From assembly GCF_012027645.1 (NCBI RefSeq), contig NZ_SNUU01000001.1, positions 496,001-560,000 on the forward strand: 64,000 nt of DNA, read 5' to 3'. Origin of the DNA: Thermococcus sp. 18S1. Lineage in GTDB: Archaea; Methanobacteriota_B; Thermococci; Thermococcales; Thermococcaceae. Position 1 is the first letter of the stretch. Every line of letters begins with the position of its first letter. This document shows positions 42,664 through 52,273 of this stretch, one piece after another. The position numbers and the translations under genes were made by a program. Under the pieces are notes generated by a model. That model was not told the origin of the DNA. It saw only the letters and a program-made list of their open reading frames with translations, and did not search any database.

Positions 42664-44541
42664 CTATTCCTTGTCTGGACTTCCTTTCATCACCTTCTCG
42701 ACGTCGAAGCCTTCCTCGTACTTCTTGAGCTTGCGCTCGAAGAACTCGATAAAGAGCTTGTAGCGCTTTGCACGGTGCTTCGGGCTTCCGCGGATGCTGT
42801 GGCCGTGGGCGCCGCGCTTGAATATCGCTATGTATGCCTCCTTGCCCATGTCCTTGAGCACGTTGTAGAACATGATGCTCTGGTCGAGAGGACAGCGGTA
42901 GTCCTCCAGCGAGTGGATGAGCAGTATCGGGGCCTTCACGTTCTTCGCGTAGAACAGCGGGCTGAGCTTCCGGTAGTTCTCGTTCTCCAGCGGATTTGGT
43001 CCGATGACTTCAACGTCGTACCAGAGGCCGATGTCGGAGAAGGCGTAGCTGGTGAGCCAGTAGCTTATGCCGTTCTCGCTTATTCCCGCCTTGAAGAGGT
43101 CGCTCTGGGTCAAAGCCCAGTTGGTCATGAAGCCGCCGTAGCTTATGCCCGTTATTCCCACACGCTCCCTGTCGGCTTGAGGCTCAAGTTTAAAGAACTC
43201 CTCGATTCCAGCCATTATGTCCTCGAAGTCCTCTAAGCCGGTCCTCCCAAGGACGCGCAGTGCGAAGTCCTCGTCGTAGCCGTTGCTGCCGCGCGGGTTG
43301 ACAAAAACGACGTAGTAGCCCTTGCTCGCCATGAGCTGCATCTCGTAGACGAAGCGGTGCCCGTACATCCCCTTGGGCCCGCCGTGGACGAAGACTATCA
43401 CCGGAGCCTTCTCGTTCTCCTTCAGCTCGGGCCTGAGATACCAGCCGTCTATCTCAAGGTCCTTGCTCCTGAACCGGAAGTGCCTCGGTTCGAAGGTCTT
43501 GAGCCGGTCGAATATCGGACCGTTGTAGTCGGTTATCTGCCTCAGCTCGCCGTCGTAGAGGTAGAGCTCGGCGACCCTCGTCGCGGTCGCTATCAGCAGA
43601 ACCGCCCTGCCATCGTGGACGTCGAAGCCGTAGACCCAGTGGTCGCCGGCAACGATTCTCTCGGCCTTCCCGTCCCAGAGCCAGAGGTTCACCCTGCCGG
43701 CATCGGGTGTCAGGAAGTAGACCTTCCCACCGTCCAGCTTGGCGTCGTAAACATCTAGCGGGCCTTCGTAGACCGGTTTGAGCTCGCCGTCCCAGATGTA
43801 GAGCCACTCGTGCTCGCTGAGGTACTTCTTCTCCTTCTTGCCCCCCAGGAGGATTCTCTCCCCATCGGAATCTGCCGCCGCGAAGGAAACGCGCTCGAAG
43901 AGCTTCTCCTCCTCGCCGTCCCTCCAGAGGTAGATGTCCCAGAACTTGAATAGGGCCGGCTTGCTTCCCTCGCGGTGCGGGACGTTGACGAGTATGGAAT
44001 CGCCGTGCCACATTCCGCTCGAAAACCTCGGCTTCTCAAACTGTTCGAGTATCTCCTCGCTCTCCGTGTCGAGAACCCAGAAGGTCGTTTTCTCCCCGTC
44101 GAAGAAGCCCATGTTGTCGAACCAGGCCGGAACGTCGTCGTCGAAGACGAAGTCCTCGTCGTCCCTCCTCTTGAAGCCCACAACCAGGAGCCTCCTTGAA
44201 TCGTCGTTCCACTGCATCGAGCGGACGTTCTTGGCCGACAGAACCTTCTTGGCGCTCAGGGTCTGAACGTCAGCCACCCATATCTCGCTCTCCTTCTTCT
44301 CCTCGTTGGGACGCATGAAGGCGAGCTTTTTGCCGTCGGGCGAAATCCTCGGCATGGAGGCATTCTCGATGAAGCGCCTCGCCCAGGTTTCCAGATCCTC
44401 AACCACTACAGTGCTCTCGTACCTGTTGTCCTTCATGTTGGCCTTGGTGAGGGTGTAGGCAACGAGGTTCCCCCTTATCCTGGGGTCGCCCAGATAGGCG
44501 AACTTAGAAAAGGTCTCATGGTTCCATTCGATGTTGCTCAT
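42664..44541 (-). CDS. Acylaminoacyl-peptidase (prolyl oligopeptidase family S9)
   Basis: A cytosolic serine peptidase of 625 residues. An N-terminal seven-bladed beta-propeller (about 1-365) gates an alpha/beta-hydrolase domain (about 370-610). The catalytic triad is visible as Ser in TGISYGGFM, Asp in HSLEDYRCPLDQ and His in RGAHGHSIRG; HGGPKG marks the oxyanion region. Its length is that of the Pyrococcus acylaminoacyl-peptidase. It trims N-acylated or short peptides. GGTGATAGC precedes the ATG. Confidence 0.92.
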   Translation of the reverse strand: MSNIEWNHETFSKFAYLGDPRIRGNLVAYTLTKANMKDNRYESTVVVEDLETWARRFIENASMPRISPDGKKLAFMRPNEEKKESEIWVADVQTLSAKKVLSAKNVRSMQWNDDSRRLLVVGFKRRDDEDFVFDDDVPAWFDNMGFFDGEKTTFWVLDTESEEILEQFEKPRFSSGMWHGDSILVNVPHREGSKPALFKFWDIYLWRDGEEEKLFERVSFAAADSDGERILLGGKKEKKYLSEHEWLYIWDGELKPVYEGPLDVYDAKLDGGKVYFLTPDAGRVNLWLWDGKAERIVAGDHWVYGFDVHDGRAVLLIATATRVAELYLYDGELRQITDYNGPIFDRLKTFEPRHFRFRSKDLEIDGWYLRPELKENEKAPVIVFVHGGPKGMYGHRFVYEMQLMASKGYYVVFVNPRGSNGYDEDFALRVLGRTGLEDFEDIMAGIEEFFKLEPQADRERVGITGISYGGFMTNWALTQSDLFKAGISENGISYWLTSYAFSDIGLWYDVEVIGPNPLENENYRKLSPLFYAKNVKAPILLIHSLEDYRCPLDQSIMFYNVLKDMGKEAYIAIFKRGAHGHSIRGSPKHRAKRYKLFIEFFERKLKKYEEGFDVEKVMKGSPDKE

Positions 44542-44658
44542 AACGCTATCACCGGCCTATCATGGGCATCAAAGTATATAAGCTTAACTATCGTGTGCAG
44601 TAACAAACGTGAGAAGGTTTAAAAGGTCATCGCCGATAGCGGGGGGTCAGGTGGAAGC

Positions 44659-44985
44659 ATGAGGGAGGAGCACGGGGTTGGAATCATACTAGGCCTGGGG
44701 ATATTCATCTCAATGGCGTTCAGAACCTACGCGGGGGTAACAATAGCCGCCGTCGGGATACCCCTCTACCTCGCGTACGTCGCCCGGCAGCAGAACATCC
44801 TGGCAAAGTCCCGGCTCTACGACAGGGATCTCTTCCTGATGATGGCGATAGCCGTGGCCGTGATACTGGCCTTTGACTACCTATGGGACCCGAGGATGGG
44901 CCTCATAGCGATGGCAATCGCGATACCCCTCCTGGCCCTCTACGCGGATAGGCTAAAGGCGAGAAAGAAGGCTCAAGAGGCCTGA
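44659..44985 (+). CDS. Small membrane protein of unknown function
   Basis: A 108-residue protein with four predicted membrane segments (about 8-24, 26-45, 57-76, 79-96) and a basic cytoplasmic tail (DRLKARKKAQEA). No family is recognised. AGGTGGAAGC stands before the ATG, and a TATA-like element (GGTTTAAAAGG) lies some 40 bp upstream. Its last 33 bp overlap the 3' end of the convergent kinase gene. Confidence 0.75.
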   Translation: MREEHGVGIILGLGIFISMAFRTYAGVTIAAVGIPLYLAYVARQQNILAKSRLYDRDLFLMMAIAVAVILAFDYLWDPRMGLIAMAIAIPLLALYADRLKARKKAQEA

Positions 44986-45600
44986 GAGCCTCCCGGTTCT
45001 CTTGTAGTTCCGCACCTCCTCCCTCATCTCCTCCAGAAATGCCCGGTCCACCCCGAATTTCTCCCGAACCCGGCGCGAGATGCGGTTATCGTTCAGGAAC
45101 ACCATGGCCATCGCGGAGGTGAGGTTCTTCGGCTTCCTCCAGCCGGACTTTTCGAAATCTATCAGCCAGACCCTCTCGCCGACTATTATATGCTTTCCTC
45201 CCTGAATCTGACCGTGGTCGAGGCCAAGCCTGTCGAGAAGAGCGGTTTTCTCAACTATCTCAAAGATGTGCCGTTTTTCGATGTCCGCGTGGAGGATTAT
45301 CTCCCCGGCCGCGAACTCCCGAACAAGATACTCCAGGCCCTCAAAGACGCCGTAAGCCACGAGCGGTGGGGTTATCCCGAATGGCTCCACCGCGCGGATG
45401 ATTTCAGCTTCCCTGGCGAAGTTCTGCCTCGGGGAGTCCGGCCGCTGGAGCTTAATGATGACGTTTTTTTCATTTAAGTGGGCGCAGAAGATGAGACTCG
45501 TGGTTCCCTTGGCGTAGGGCCGAATCTCCTCAAATCCAAGCGATTTCAGGCGGGAGTAAAACCGCTCCAATTGAGCTTCGCTTATCAAGTGGTCGAACAT
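44953..45600 (-). CDS. Predicted Ser/Thr protein kinase (COG2112, small RIO-like)
   Basis: A 215-residue minimal protein kinase. Visible motifs: the glycine-poor N-lobe YAKGTTSLIF, catalytic lysine in NVIIKLQRP, Glu in NFAREAEIIRAV, the HxD-like LGLDHGQIQGG and a DFG-like LIDFEKSG. This matches the archaeal COG2112 group, related to RIO/Bud32-type kinases. The longer open frame upstream is rejected because GAGGC sits directly before ATG 45600 and the extension overlaps the opposite RAM-domain gene. Substrate unknown. Confidence 0.82.
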   Translation of the reverse strand: MFDHLISEAQLERFYSRLKSLGFEEIRPYAKGTTSLIFCAHLNEKNVIIKLQRPDSPRQNFAREAEIIRAVEPFGITPPLVAYGVFEGLEYLVREFAAGEIILHADIEKRHIFEIVEKTALLDRLGLDHGQIQGGKHIIVGERVWLIDFEKSGWRKPKNLTSAMAMVFLNDNRISRRVREKFGVDRAFLEEMREEVRNYKRTGRLSGLLSLLSRL

Positions 45601-45652
45601 ATGCCTCGATAAGCTTAAATACTCCGAAGATAAAATACTTTTGGTGATAGCC

Positions 45653-45880
45653 ATGGTGACGGCTTTTATTTTGATGGTGACGGCCGCTGGAAAGGAAAGG
45701 GAAGTTATGGAGAAGCTTCTGGCCATGCCGGAGGTTAAGGAGGCTTACGTGGTCTATGGCGAATACGACCTCGTCGTAAAGGTCGAAACCGACACCCTCA
45801 AGGACCTTGACCAGTTCATAACCGAGAAGATAAGGAAGATGACCGAAATCCAGATGACCTCGACGATGATAGCTATCTGA
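45653..45880 (+). CDS. Stand-alone RAM (Lrp/AsnC ligand-binding) domain protein
   Basis: A 75-residue protein consisting only of the RAM domain (beta-alpha-beta-beta-alpha-beta) of Lrp/AsnC regulators, without a DNA-binding domain: MVTAFILMVTAAGKE, AYVVYGEYDLVVKVE, MTSTMIAI. Such proteins bind amino acids and can assemble with full-length Lrp proteins to alter their oligomers. GGTGATAGCC gives the start at 45653. It is divergent from the small kinase gene (52 bp). Confidence 0.9.
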   Translation: MVTAFILMVTAAGKEREVMEKLLAMPEVKEAYVVYGEYDLVVKVETDTLKDLDQFITEKIRKMTEIQMTSTMIAI

Positions 45881-45910
45881 TTCTCTCATTCTTCGTTCTT
45901 CCGTTCTCCA

Positions 45911-47140
45911 TTATGTCAACACTCCTTCTGAGGCCTCATCCTCCCAGAGCAGGGCAAAGCCCACGCTCAGGAACACCATCGTGACGACGGGGGCCAAAAA
46001 CCACCACCATCTGCCCGCGTACAGGGCGTTCTGATTGAGGCCCTCCAGTATGAACGAACCCCAGTTGTCGCTGGGGATCATGTTGAAGAACCCCAGTATC
46101 GCCACCAGCGCGACGACCTTGGGGAACAGCAGGCTGAAGTGGCTCAGGGCGTAGGGGATTACAGGCCTCAGGATATGCCTCCTGAGAATGTGGAAGTCGC
46201 CCGCCCCCAGCGCCCTCGCCGCGGCAACGTGCTCCTTAACCTTCTCCTGGACCACGAAGCCCCTGACCGCGCTCCCGAACTTGCCCGCGAGCAGTAGGGC
46301 CAGTATCAGGGCCAGGGTTCCGGTGCCTATCTCCCTGCTCATCGCTATGCCCGTCGTCGAGAAGGAGAATATCATCAGCATAGCCAAAGGAAGGACCGGG
46401 AGCGCCCCAAGGGAGTTCAGCAGGCCCTCCAGAAGAATCACGAGCCTGTTCCGGTAGTAGCCCGCGAGGAGGCCGAGGAGGAGGCCGATGACGACCACGA
46501 GGGCCGAGACCTCGAGAGACACGAGCAGGGTACTCCGACCGGCGAGGACGAAGCCCACCCAGAGGTCGCGGCCGTAGGAGTCCGTGCCCAGGAGACCGTA
46601 GGAGTCGCCGAAGACGGTGGCCTCAACCGGGCCAGAGGACTCGACCTCGAGAGTGTAGTCCCCCTCTAGAACCTGACCGTCGTAGCCCATAAAGAGGAGC
46701 TGGGTGGGCGTGAAGAGGGGCCTGCTCTCCGGACCGTAGCCGAGGGACTCGGCGAAGTCGTAGGCGTCGGCCGCGAGGATTGGGTTGGAGTTCACGCTCG
46801 TTCTCCCGTCCACCTCCACGGGGCCGAGGACAACGGAAAGGCCATCGGGGCGGCGAACCACGAGCCTGACCGTCGAGTCGCCCTCGAGCATTATGTTCCC
46901 GGGAACCGCGTCTCCGACTGAGAAGGTCATCGAGAAGTTCGTTCCGGAGGATTCAAGGGTTTTGAAGCCGGAGGGGAGCCAGATGGGCCGGGCGTTCCGG
47001 GGGTAGTCGTTCCAGTAGGGCAGGTAGTTCCAGTTGGCGGCCTTTTCAGCGGGCACCATTACGCCAACGGGCAGGACCGCGAGGAACATCACCAGCATTA
47101 TCAGCGCAATTCCGGCCTTCGCTTTGGCGTCAAGCCTCAA
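45911..47140 (-). CDS. ABC transporter permease, dipeptide/oligopeptide type (DppC-like)
   Basis: An inner-membrane permease of about 409 residues. One N-terminal helix is followed by an unusually large extracellular insertion (about 35-195) before the transport core, which has five hydrophobic segments and the EAA-loop motif (AARALGAGDFHILRRHILRPVIPY) that docks the ATPase. It overlaps the DppB-like gene. TTG at 47140 has GGAGGTG at proper spacing; GTG at 47149 is the alternative. No substrate-binding protein or ATPase gene is adjacent. Confidence 0.8.
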   Translation of the reverse strand: MRLDAKAKAGIALIMLVMFLAVLPVGVMVPAEKAANWNYLPYWNDYPRNARPIWLPSGFKTLESSGTNFSMTFSVGDAVPGNIMLEGDSTVRLVVRRPDGLSVVLGPVEVDGRTSVNSNPILAADAYDFAESLGYGPESRPLFTPTQLLFMGYDGQVLEGDYTLEVESSGPVEATVFGDSYGLLGTDSYGRDLWVGFVLAGRSTLLVSLEVSALVVVIGLLLGLLAGYYRNRLVILLEGLLNSLGALPVLPLAMLMIFSFSTTGIAMSREIGTGTLALILALLLAGKFGSAVRGFVVQEKVKEHVAAARALGAGDFHILRRHILRPVIPYALSHFSLLFPKVVALVAILGFFNMIPSDNWGSFILEGLNQNALYAGRWWWFLAPVVTMVFLSVGFALLWEDEASEGVLT

Positions 47141-48137
47141 CGCCGCCACCTCCGGGGGCGAGGAGTTCCGACAGGGCAGTAACCGCCAGAAGGACGAAGA
47201 AGTTCACCACCATGAAGACCGCCAGGGGGTAGAAGAAGACGTCCGGGTCGAGGGTGTAGAGGTCACCGGATATGCGGAAGCCCCACTGGAGCATCTTGCC
47301 GAGGCCGAAGAGGCCGAAGAAGGCATCGACCACGAGGGCGAGCGTCGAGACCTCGACGAAGTGCTGGAAGAGGAAGCCGAGGAAGGACGGCATGACCGCA
47401 CGGAGGGCGTGTCTCTCGACCCTGCGCTCCGGCAGTCCCATCGCCCTCTTGGCGCGCACGTACTCCTTCCCGAACTCGTCCCGGAGGAGTATCACCAGGG
47501 CCTCGACGAACTCCCAGAGGGCGACGATGACTATGGAAATCAGCGGGAAGGCCATGTAGGCGAGGTTCCTGGCGAGGGAGGTAGAGGAGCCGAGGCCGTT
47601 TATCAGGTAGTTGGGGAGCGCGCTCATTATGATGAGGAGCGAAAAGAGCGCCGCCACGGCCCAGACCGGGAGGCCGTTGAAGACCCTGGCGAGAAAGCGG
47701 ACGGTAGAGCGAAGGCGCCTCTTCCTGAGGGAGAGCTTCGCCAGCGGGAAGCCGATGAGGACTATGATAGCCTCCGCGAGGAGAATAAGCGCCAGCGTCC
47801 TGGCCACCATGAGCCACCTTGGCACGGGGTAATCGTAGTCCGGCTCGAGGAGGGAGTGGTAGAGCACGTAAAGCCCGGCCTGGAGGGGGTTCATCGCGAG
47901 GGTCGGGTAGTCCTTCGGGGCCACGAAGCTCATGTAGTAGTCGTAGGGGTCCATTCCCAGGGAGCTCGCGTTGGCCTCTATCACCGCCCTCTCCGCCGAA
48001 GGAAGAAAGCTGAACTCCATGTCGGCCCGGTAGAACTGGTAATCCTTTATTCCGATGCCAGATATAAGCGCCACGAGGAGGAGAAGGAGGAGGTAGTTGA
48101 GGAGGGCGCGAGCGACTGACGTCCCGAAGGGGCGCAT
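47130..48137 (-). CDS. ABC transporter permease, dipeptide/oligopeptide type (DppB-like)
   Basis: A 335-residue permease with a first helix (10-28), an extracellular loop of about 80 residues and a five-helix core with EAA-loop sequence (VRAKRAMGLPERRVERHALRAVMPSFLGF). It forms a heterodimer pore with the DppC-like product encoded downstream (overlapping genes). The usual TLRxxxG-type first-helix motif of DppB is weak, so this is a divergent pair. The solute-binding protein and ATPases must be encoded elsewhere. Confidence 0.8.
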   Translation of the reverse strand: MRPFGTSVARALLNYLLLLLLVALISGIGIKDYQFYRADMEFSFLPSAERAVIEANASSLGMDPYDYYMSFVAPKDYPTLAMNPLQAGLYVLYHSLLEPDYDYPVPRWLMVARTLALILLAEAIIVLIGFPLAKLSLRKRRLRSTVRFLARVFNGLPVWAVAALFSLLIIMSALPNYLINGLGSSTSLARNLAYMAFPLISIVIVALWEFVEALVILLRDEFGKEYVRAKRAMGLPERRVERHALRAVMPSFLGFLFQHFVEVSTLALVVDAFFGLFGLGKMLQWGFRISGDLYTLDPDVFFYPLAVFMVVNFFVLLAVTALSELLAPGGGGVEA

Positions 48138-48192
48138 GAGGTTAGTACTCAGAACAGTTTAAAAATCTTATCATGAAAAAAGAATAAATGAT

Positions 48193-48867
48193 TCACTTGT
48201 TCATCATGAGCCTTATCCTCTCGGCCGCATCCTTGGCCTTGTCCGAGATGTTGCTGAGGGTTCTGGCGATGTTGAGGATGTAGAACCCGTCACCCCAGCT
48301 CATCGAGTCGGCGTTCTCGAAGATCAGCTGCATGAGCTTCGTGTCGAGGCCGTCTATCTTGTTCTCAACGCTCTCTATCTGCCTGATTATCTCGTACTCC
48401 CGTTCTATCTCGCCTTCGGTGAAACCGCTCTCTATAACGCGGTCCATCTGGACTATGGCCTCGTGGACGAGCTTTGCGGCCTTAATGCTCTCCATGCCCA
48501 TCTCAAGGATTATATCCTTGGCCTCCGTCGGGACGCAGTCGGGCTTCTTGACGAGCAGCCACTTGGCGGTATCCTCGGCGGCATCCGCCACCTTGTCCTG
48601 CATGTGGAGGTAGATTATAACGTCCTCCCTGGCGACTGCCATCATGAGCTTCGAGCTGAGGGAGTCCCTTATCTCCTCCTTTATCCTGTCCGCAACGTCC
48701 TCTAGCCTGTCCACCTCGATTGCGAACTCCCTCATGCCCTCGTAGTCGCACGCGTACCACGCCTGAAGCGCCTTCTCAAGCGTTTCAACTGTGCTGAGCA
48801 CGACGTCCGCGTGCTTTATGAGGGGTTTGAATGGGCTCTTCGCGAAGAGCTTCGTCCATACCTGCAT
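48193..48867 (-). CDS. DUF47 (PhoU-like) family protein
   Basis: A 224-residue all-helical cytosolic protein of the TIGR00153/DUF47 family, a PhoU-like bundle with metal-binding acidic residues (RLEDVADRIKEEIRDSL, QDKVADAAEDTAKWLL). In many prokaryotes DUF47 is encoded with a PiT transporter and regulates or supports phosphate uptake. The ATG is 4 bp after the PiT stop on the same strand, so they form an operon. Confidence 0.92.
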   Translation of the reverse strand: MQVWTKLFAKSPFKPLIKHADVVLSTVETLEKALQAWYACDYEGMREFAIEVDRLEDVADRIKEEIRDSLSSKLMMAVAREDVIIYLHMQDKVADAAEDTAKWLLVKKPDCVPTEAKDIILEMGMESIKAAKLVHEAIVQMDRVIESGFTEGEIEREYEIIRQIESVENKIDGLDTKLMQLIFENADSMSWGDGFYILNIARTLSNISDKAKDAAERIRLMMNK

Positions 48868-48871
48868 GCTA

Positions 48872-50092
48872 TCACCCCACGATCATAAGGATCTTGAATA
48901 TGGCCGCGCTTATCAGACCCGCGACCGGAACGGTAACGAACCAGGAGATTATTATATCCCTAACTATGTCCTTGTTTATTGCCTTTACTCCCCTCGCGAG
49001 GCCTATTCCTATGACCGCTCCAACCACCGTGTGGGTCGTCGAGATGGGCAGCCCAAGCCAGCTGGCGGCGAGGACAACGGTTGCCGCTGAAAAGTCGATG
49101 GTGAAACCGCGTGTGTTGGTGAGCTCGGTTATCTTCTTGCCGACCGTTTCCATGACCTTGTAACCGTAAGTGGCGACACCGACGGCTATGCCCAGACCTC
49201 CAAGGGCCAGAATCCATCTCGGGACAGGTACCTCCATGCCGCCGAGACCCATGGTGGCCACCGCATAGACGGCCGCGACCGGGCCGATCGCGTTGGCGAC
49301 GTCGTTGGCGCCGTGGGCAAGGGCAACGTAGCCGGAAGTAACCACCTGCGCCTTCTTGAATATCGCCTCAACGCCGATGAAGGGGTCGCTGCTGGGGAAG
49401 CGGAGCTTTATCAGGAGGTACGTTACCGCGAACACGATTATGCCCAGCGGGACGCCATACATCAAAACTCCAGTCTTGAGGTCATTTCCGTGGAGAACCT
49501 TGATGTAGAACATGGTTCCAATGACGACGAACGCCAGCCCAATCCAGAACGGGGACCATATCCTGGCGCTCCTGACTGGATCCTTTCTCTCGAAGATGCT
49601 CTTCGTGAATGCCTTGAAGATGAAGTATGCCATTATGGCGCCGATTATTGGTGAGAGAATCCAGCTGAGGACGACCTGGCCCATCTTGCCCCAGTTGACT
49701 ATCGCGGTGCCGGCGTAGACTATTCCGTAGCCCGCTATTCCTCCTATGATAGAGTGGGTGGTCGAGACCGGCAGGCCGAACTTCGTCGCGATGAGGAGCC
49801 ATATTGTCGCGGCCAGGAGAGCCGCCACGGAACCGTAGATGAGAACGTTCGGGTCGGTTATCATCGTCGGGTCAAGGATGCCCTTCCTTATTGTCTCGGT
49901 AACGCTCTTTCCAAAGAAGTACGCGCCCGTGAACTCAAGAACGCCGGCTATTATGACCGCCTGCTTCGGGGTTATCGCCTTTGCACCGACGGCAGTGCTC
50001 ATGGAGTTCGCAGCGTCGTTGGCACCTATCGCCCAGGCCATCGAAAACCCTAGCACTACAGTTATCAGTAGCCATACGTCCACACTCACCAC
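48872..50092 (-). CDS. Inorganic phosphate transporter, PiT family
   Basis: A 406-residue permease with two inverted PHO4 repeats: GANDAANSMSTAVGAKAIT near the N-terminus and AHGANDVANAIGPVAAVYAV in the second half, plus paired PVSTTHSIIGG and PISTTHTVVGAVIGIG motifs. These import phosphate, probably as a metal or Na+/H+ symport. The start is one of several GTG codons (50092, 50089, 50083), with GAGG upstream. It is operonic with DUF47, and 98 bp downstream of a damaged secreted phosphoesterase gene that would release phosphate. Confidence 0.93.
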   Translation of the reverse strand: MVSVDVWLLITVVLGFSMAWAIGANDAANSMSTAVGAKAITPKQAVIIAGVLEFTGAYFFGKSVTETIRKGILDPTMITDPNVLIYGSVAALLAATIWLLIATKFGLPVSTTHSIIGGIAGYGIVYAGTAIVNWGKMGQVVLSWILSPIIGAIMAYFIFKAFTKSIFERKDPVRSARIWSPFWIGLAFVVIGTMFYIKVLHGNDLKTGVLMYGVPLGIIVFAVTYLLIKLRFPSSDPFIGVEAIFKKAQVVTSGYVALAHGANDVANAIGPVAAVYAVATMGLGGMEVPVPRWILALGGLGIAVGVATYGYKVMETVGKKITELTNTRGFTIDFSAATVVLAASWLGLPISTTHTVVGAVIGIGLARGVKAINKDIVRDIIISWFVTVPVAGLISAAIFKILMIVG

Positions 50093-50189
50093 CGAACCTC
50101 AATAAGGGGTGACATATAAATATCTTGCCGCAGTAGAATATAGCTAGCTACCATGCACTATATAGACCTAAATAGAATAAAGAGAAAAG

Positions 50190-51808
50190 TCAGGACTCAA
50201 CCTTGATGGGTTCGACACTTATGTTTCCATCGGCGCCCATTCCCAGCCTGACGTAGTGATAGAAACCTCCTTCGTCCGGTTTTGCGTAGAGGGGAGCGCC
50301 TCCAGCACCGGTCACTATGTAGTGGACTCCATCCATGGTTCCATTCCAGAACATGTGGATGTGGCTGAAGATTCCAAAGGCGTTGTACTCCCTCATCAGC
50401 CCCAGCAGCCTCTCGCCGTCGGTGGGTTCATGCCGTGGTCGCCGTTCGGCCTTGGATCCTTGGGTGGAGCGTGCATCACTATCACCGGCCTCTTGCCCAT
50501 CGCTTTGGCGCTCTCAAGCTCGTTCTGAAGCCAGCTCCACTGCTCGTCGCTCAGCCCGTAGTCGTTTTCGATGTTGTTCATGAATATGTAGTAGTAATCC
50601 CCGAGGACGAAGGAATAGTCCGTTGGGCCGAAGAGCTGGTGGTAGACGTTTATGCCCTCCCCGCGGTACTCGTGGTTTCCGACGGCTATGAAAATCGGCT
50701 TGTTCCACTTCCATTCCTTCATAAGCTCGCCCCACTCGTCAACCTTGCCCGAATAGACCAGGTCTCCGCCGTCTATCACAAAAACCGCGTTATTCTCGTT
50801 CATCCTGTCCCTCAGCGCCAGGAAAACCTTCGGAACCTCCGTGCCGCCGTCAGGTCTGTGGTCACCGAAGGCAAAAACCGTGTAGTCTCCAACATCCTTT
50901 GGAACGACGCTGAAGGAGGTCTCCGAGGTCGTTATCTTAACCCACGTGTCGCCGGTCTCGGCCCCCTCAGGGAGGTTCAGAACCGAGGGGTTGGTGTTCT
51001 CGATGACGTAGGTAAGTGTAGCGCCGGTCCCGTCTTTGACCTCCACGCTGACGTTGAAACCAAGGGCATGGATGTAAACCGTGGAGCCGTTGACGAGCCT
51101 GATAAAGCCGCCCTTCACTGTGACGTTCTCGCCATCAACGATGCGCCAGTAGTATATGAACGGCTCCCTGCTCCTGAAAGAGCCGAGGTACCAGTGTTCA
51201 CCGTCGTCAGGAATTCCGTTCCAGTTGTTGTCCCCAATGACCTTGAGGAGAATTCCCTCAAACTCGCCGCTTCTCAGAACATCCTCCGTCCTGAGGGATG
51301 CCCCGTTCCTGAGCTCCATTGCGTATTCGATGGCCGCACCAGCGCCAGCCTTGCTAGTACCGGTGAAGACGAAGTACGCCTTTCCATCCTTATTGAAGGC
51401 CGCAAAAACGCCCTTGTCTTTTCCAACGAACTTGACGCCGAACTTGTAAACTATGTAGCCAAAATAGTCGTTGACCGTTATCAGTATCGGCTTTCCTCTG
51501 AGCAACTCCCTCGCATCGGCGGGGGACAGTATCGCAACGCCCCCATCGTACTGGCTCGCCGGCAGTATCTGGGCGTTCGGGAAGTAGTGCTTGGCCAAAT
51601 CCTCGTAGCCCTCGCTGACGTAAACCCTGGAAGCGTCGGCAAGGCTACTCCACTGGGCCAGAACCTGTCCTTTCTCGTAGCTCCCGAAGTCTATTCCACC
51701 GGAAGGCGAGGTAGATGTGGTTGAAGTCTCCGTTGGGGTGCTCTGGCTTATGCATCCAGACGCCAGCACGATGAAAACCAGGAGAATTCCAAAAACGGCT
51801 TTCCTCAT
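50190..51808 (-). pseudogene. Lipoprotein metallophosphoesterase with a frameshift
   Basis: The N-terminus is a lipoprotein signal ending in a lipobox (VLASGC), so the product is a cell-surface phosphoesterase. A first domain of about 250 residues precedes a calcineurin-like domain with GDHRPDG, GGDLVYSG, GNHEYRG and MHAPP. The reading frame is then broken at about 50421-50428: a one-base loss within CCCACC sends it to an early stop at 50396. The next frame continues directly with TDGERLLGLMREYN, the metal-binding SHIH motif and a normal C-terminus to 50190. Either a recent mutation or a sequencing error; without repair the last metal-binding histidines are lost. Confidence 0.85.
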
Positions 51809-51916
51809 TGCGTTCACCTTCCGAAAAATTGGCGCGGAAGCTTAAAGCACTTTTGATTGGCATCACGAACTCGGCAGATTTAAATAGCCCGAGGCCGAAA
51901 GTATTTCGGTGGTACC

Positions 51917-52273
51917 ATGTTCGTCGGACACTACACCGAGGTCCCCGAGAAGGACACCGGTTTTGAGGGAGTGACGATAAGGTGGCTCGTTTCTCCAAAG
52001 CTTGGGGCGAAGAACTACGCGATGCGCTACTTCGTCCTCAAGAAGGGCGCGGAGATACCGCTCCACGACCACGACTGGGAGCACGAGATATTCATCGTGA
52101 AGGGAGAGGGAATCATAACGAACGGAAAGGAAGAGTTCCACGTCAGGGAGGGCGACTTCCTCTACGTCCCACCCAACGAGTCCCACGGCTACAAGGCAAC
52201 CGGAGAAACGCTGGAATTCCTATGCATAATCCCTGCCAAGAGGGAGGCCATTCCTGAGGACGAGTGGGCTTAA
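51917..52273 (+). CDS. Cupin-domain protein
   Basis: A 118-residue single-domain cupin with the metal-binding motif 1 LHDHDWEHEIFIVKGEG and motif 2 GDFLYVPPNESHGYKATG (His/Glu ligands). Small cupins of this type act as sugar-phosphate isomerases, dioxygenases or binding proteins; no substrate can be assigned. GGTGG lies before the ATG and TTTAAATAG about 35 bp upstream is a good TATA box. Its stop overlaps the convergent signal peptidase gene by 4 bp. Confidence 0.88.
   Translation: MFVGHYTEVPEKDTGFEGVTIRWLVSPKLGAKNYAMRYFVLKKGAEIPLHDHDWEHEIFIVKGEGIITNGKEEFHVREGDFLYVPPNESHGYKATGETLEFLCIIPAKREAIPEDEWA

Noticed and set aside
50190-50396. Separate 68-residue gene starting MREYNAF
   Set aside because: It is the continuation of the metallophosphoesterase in another frame, carrying its SHIH metal motif.
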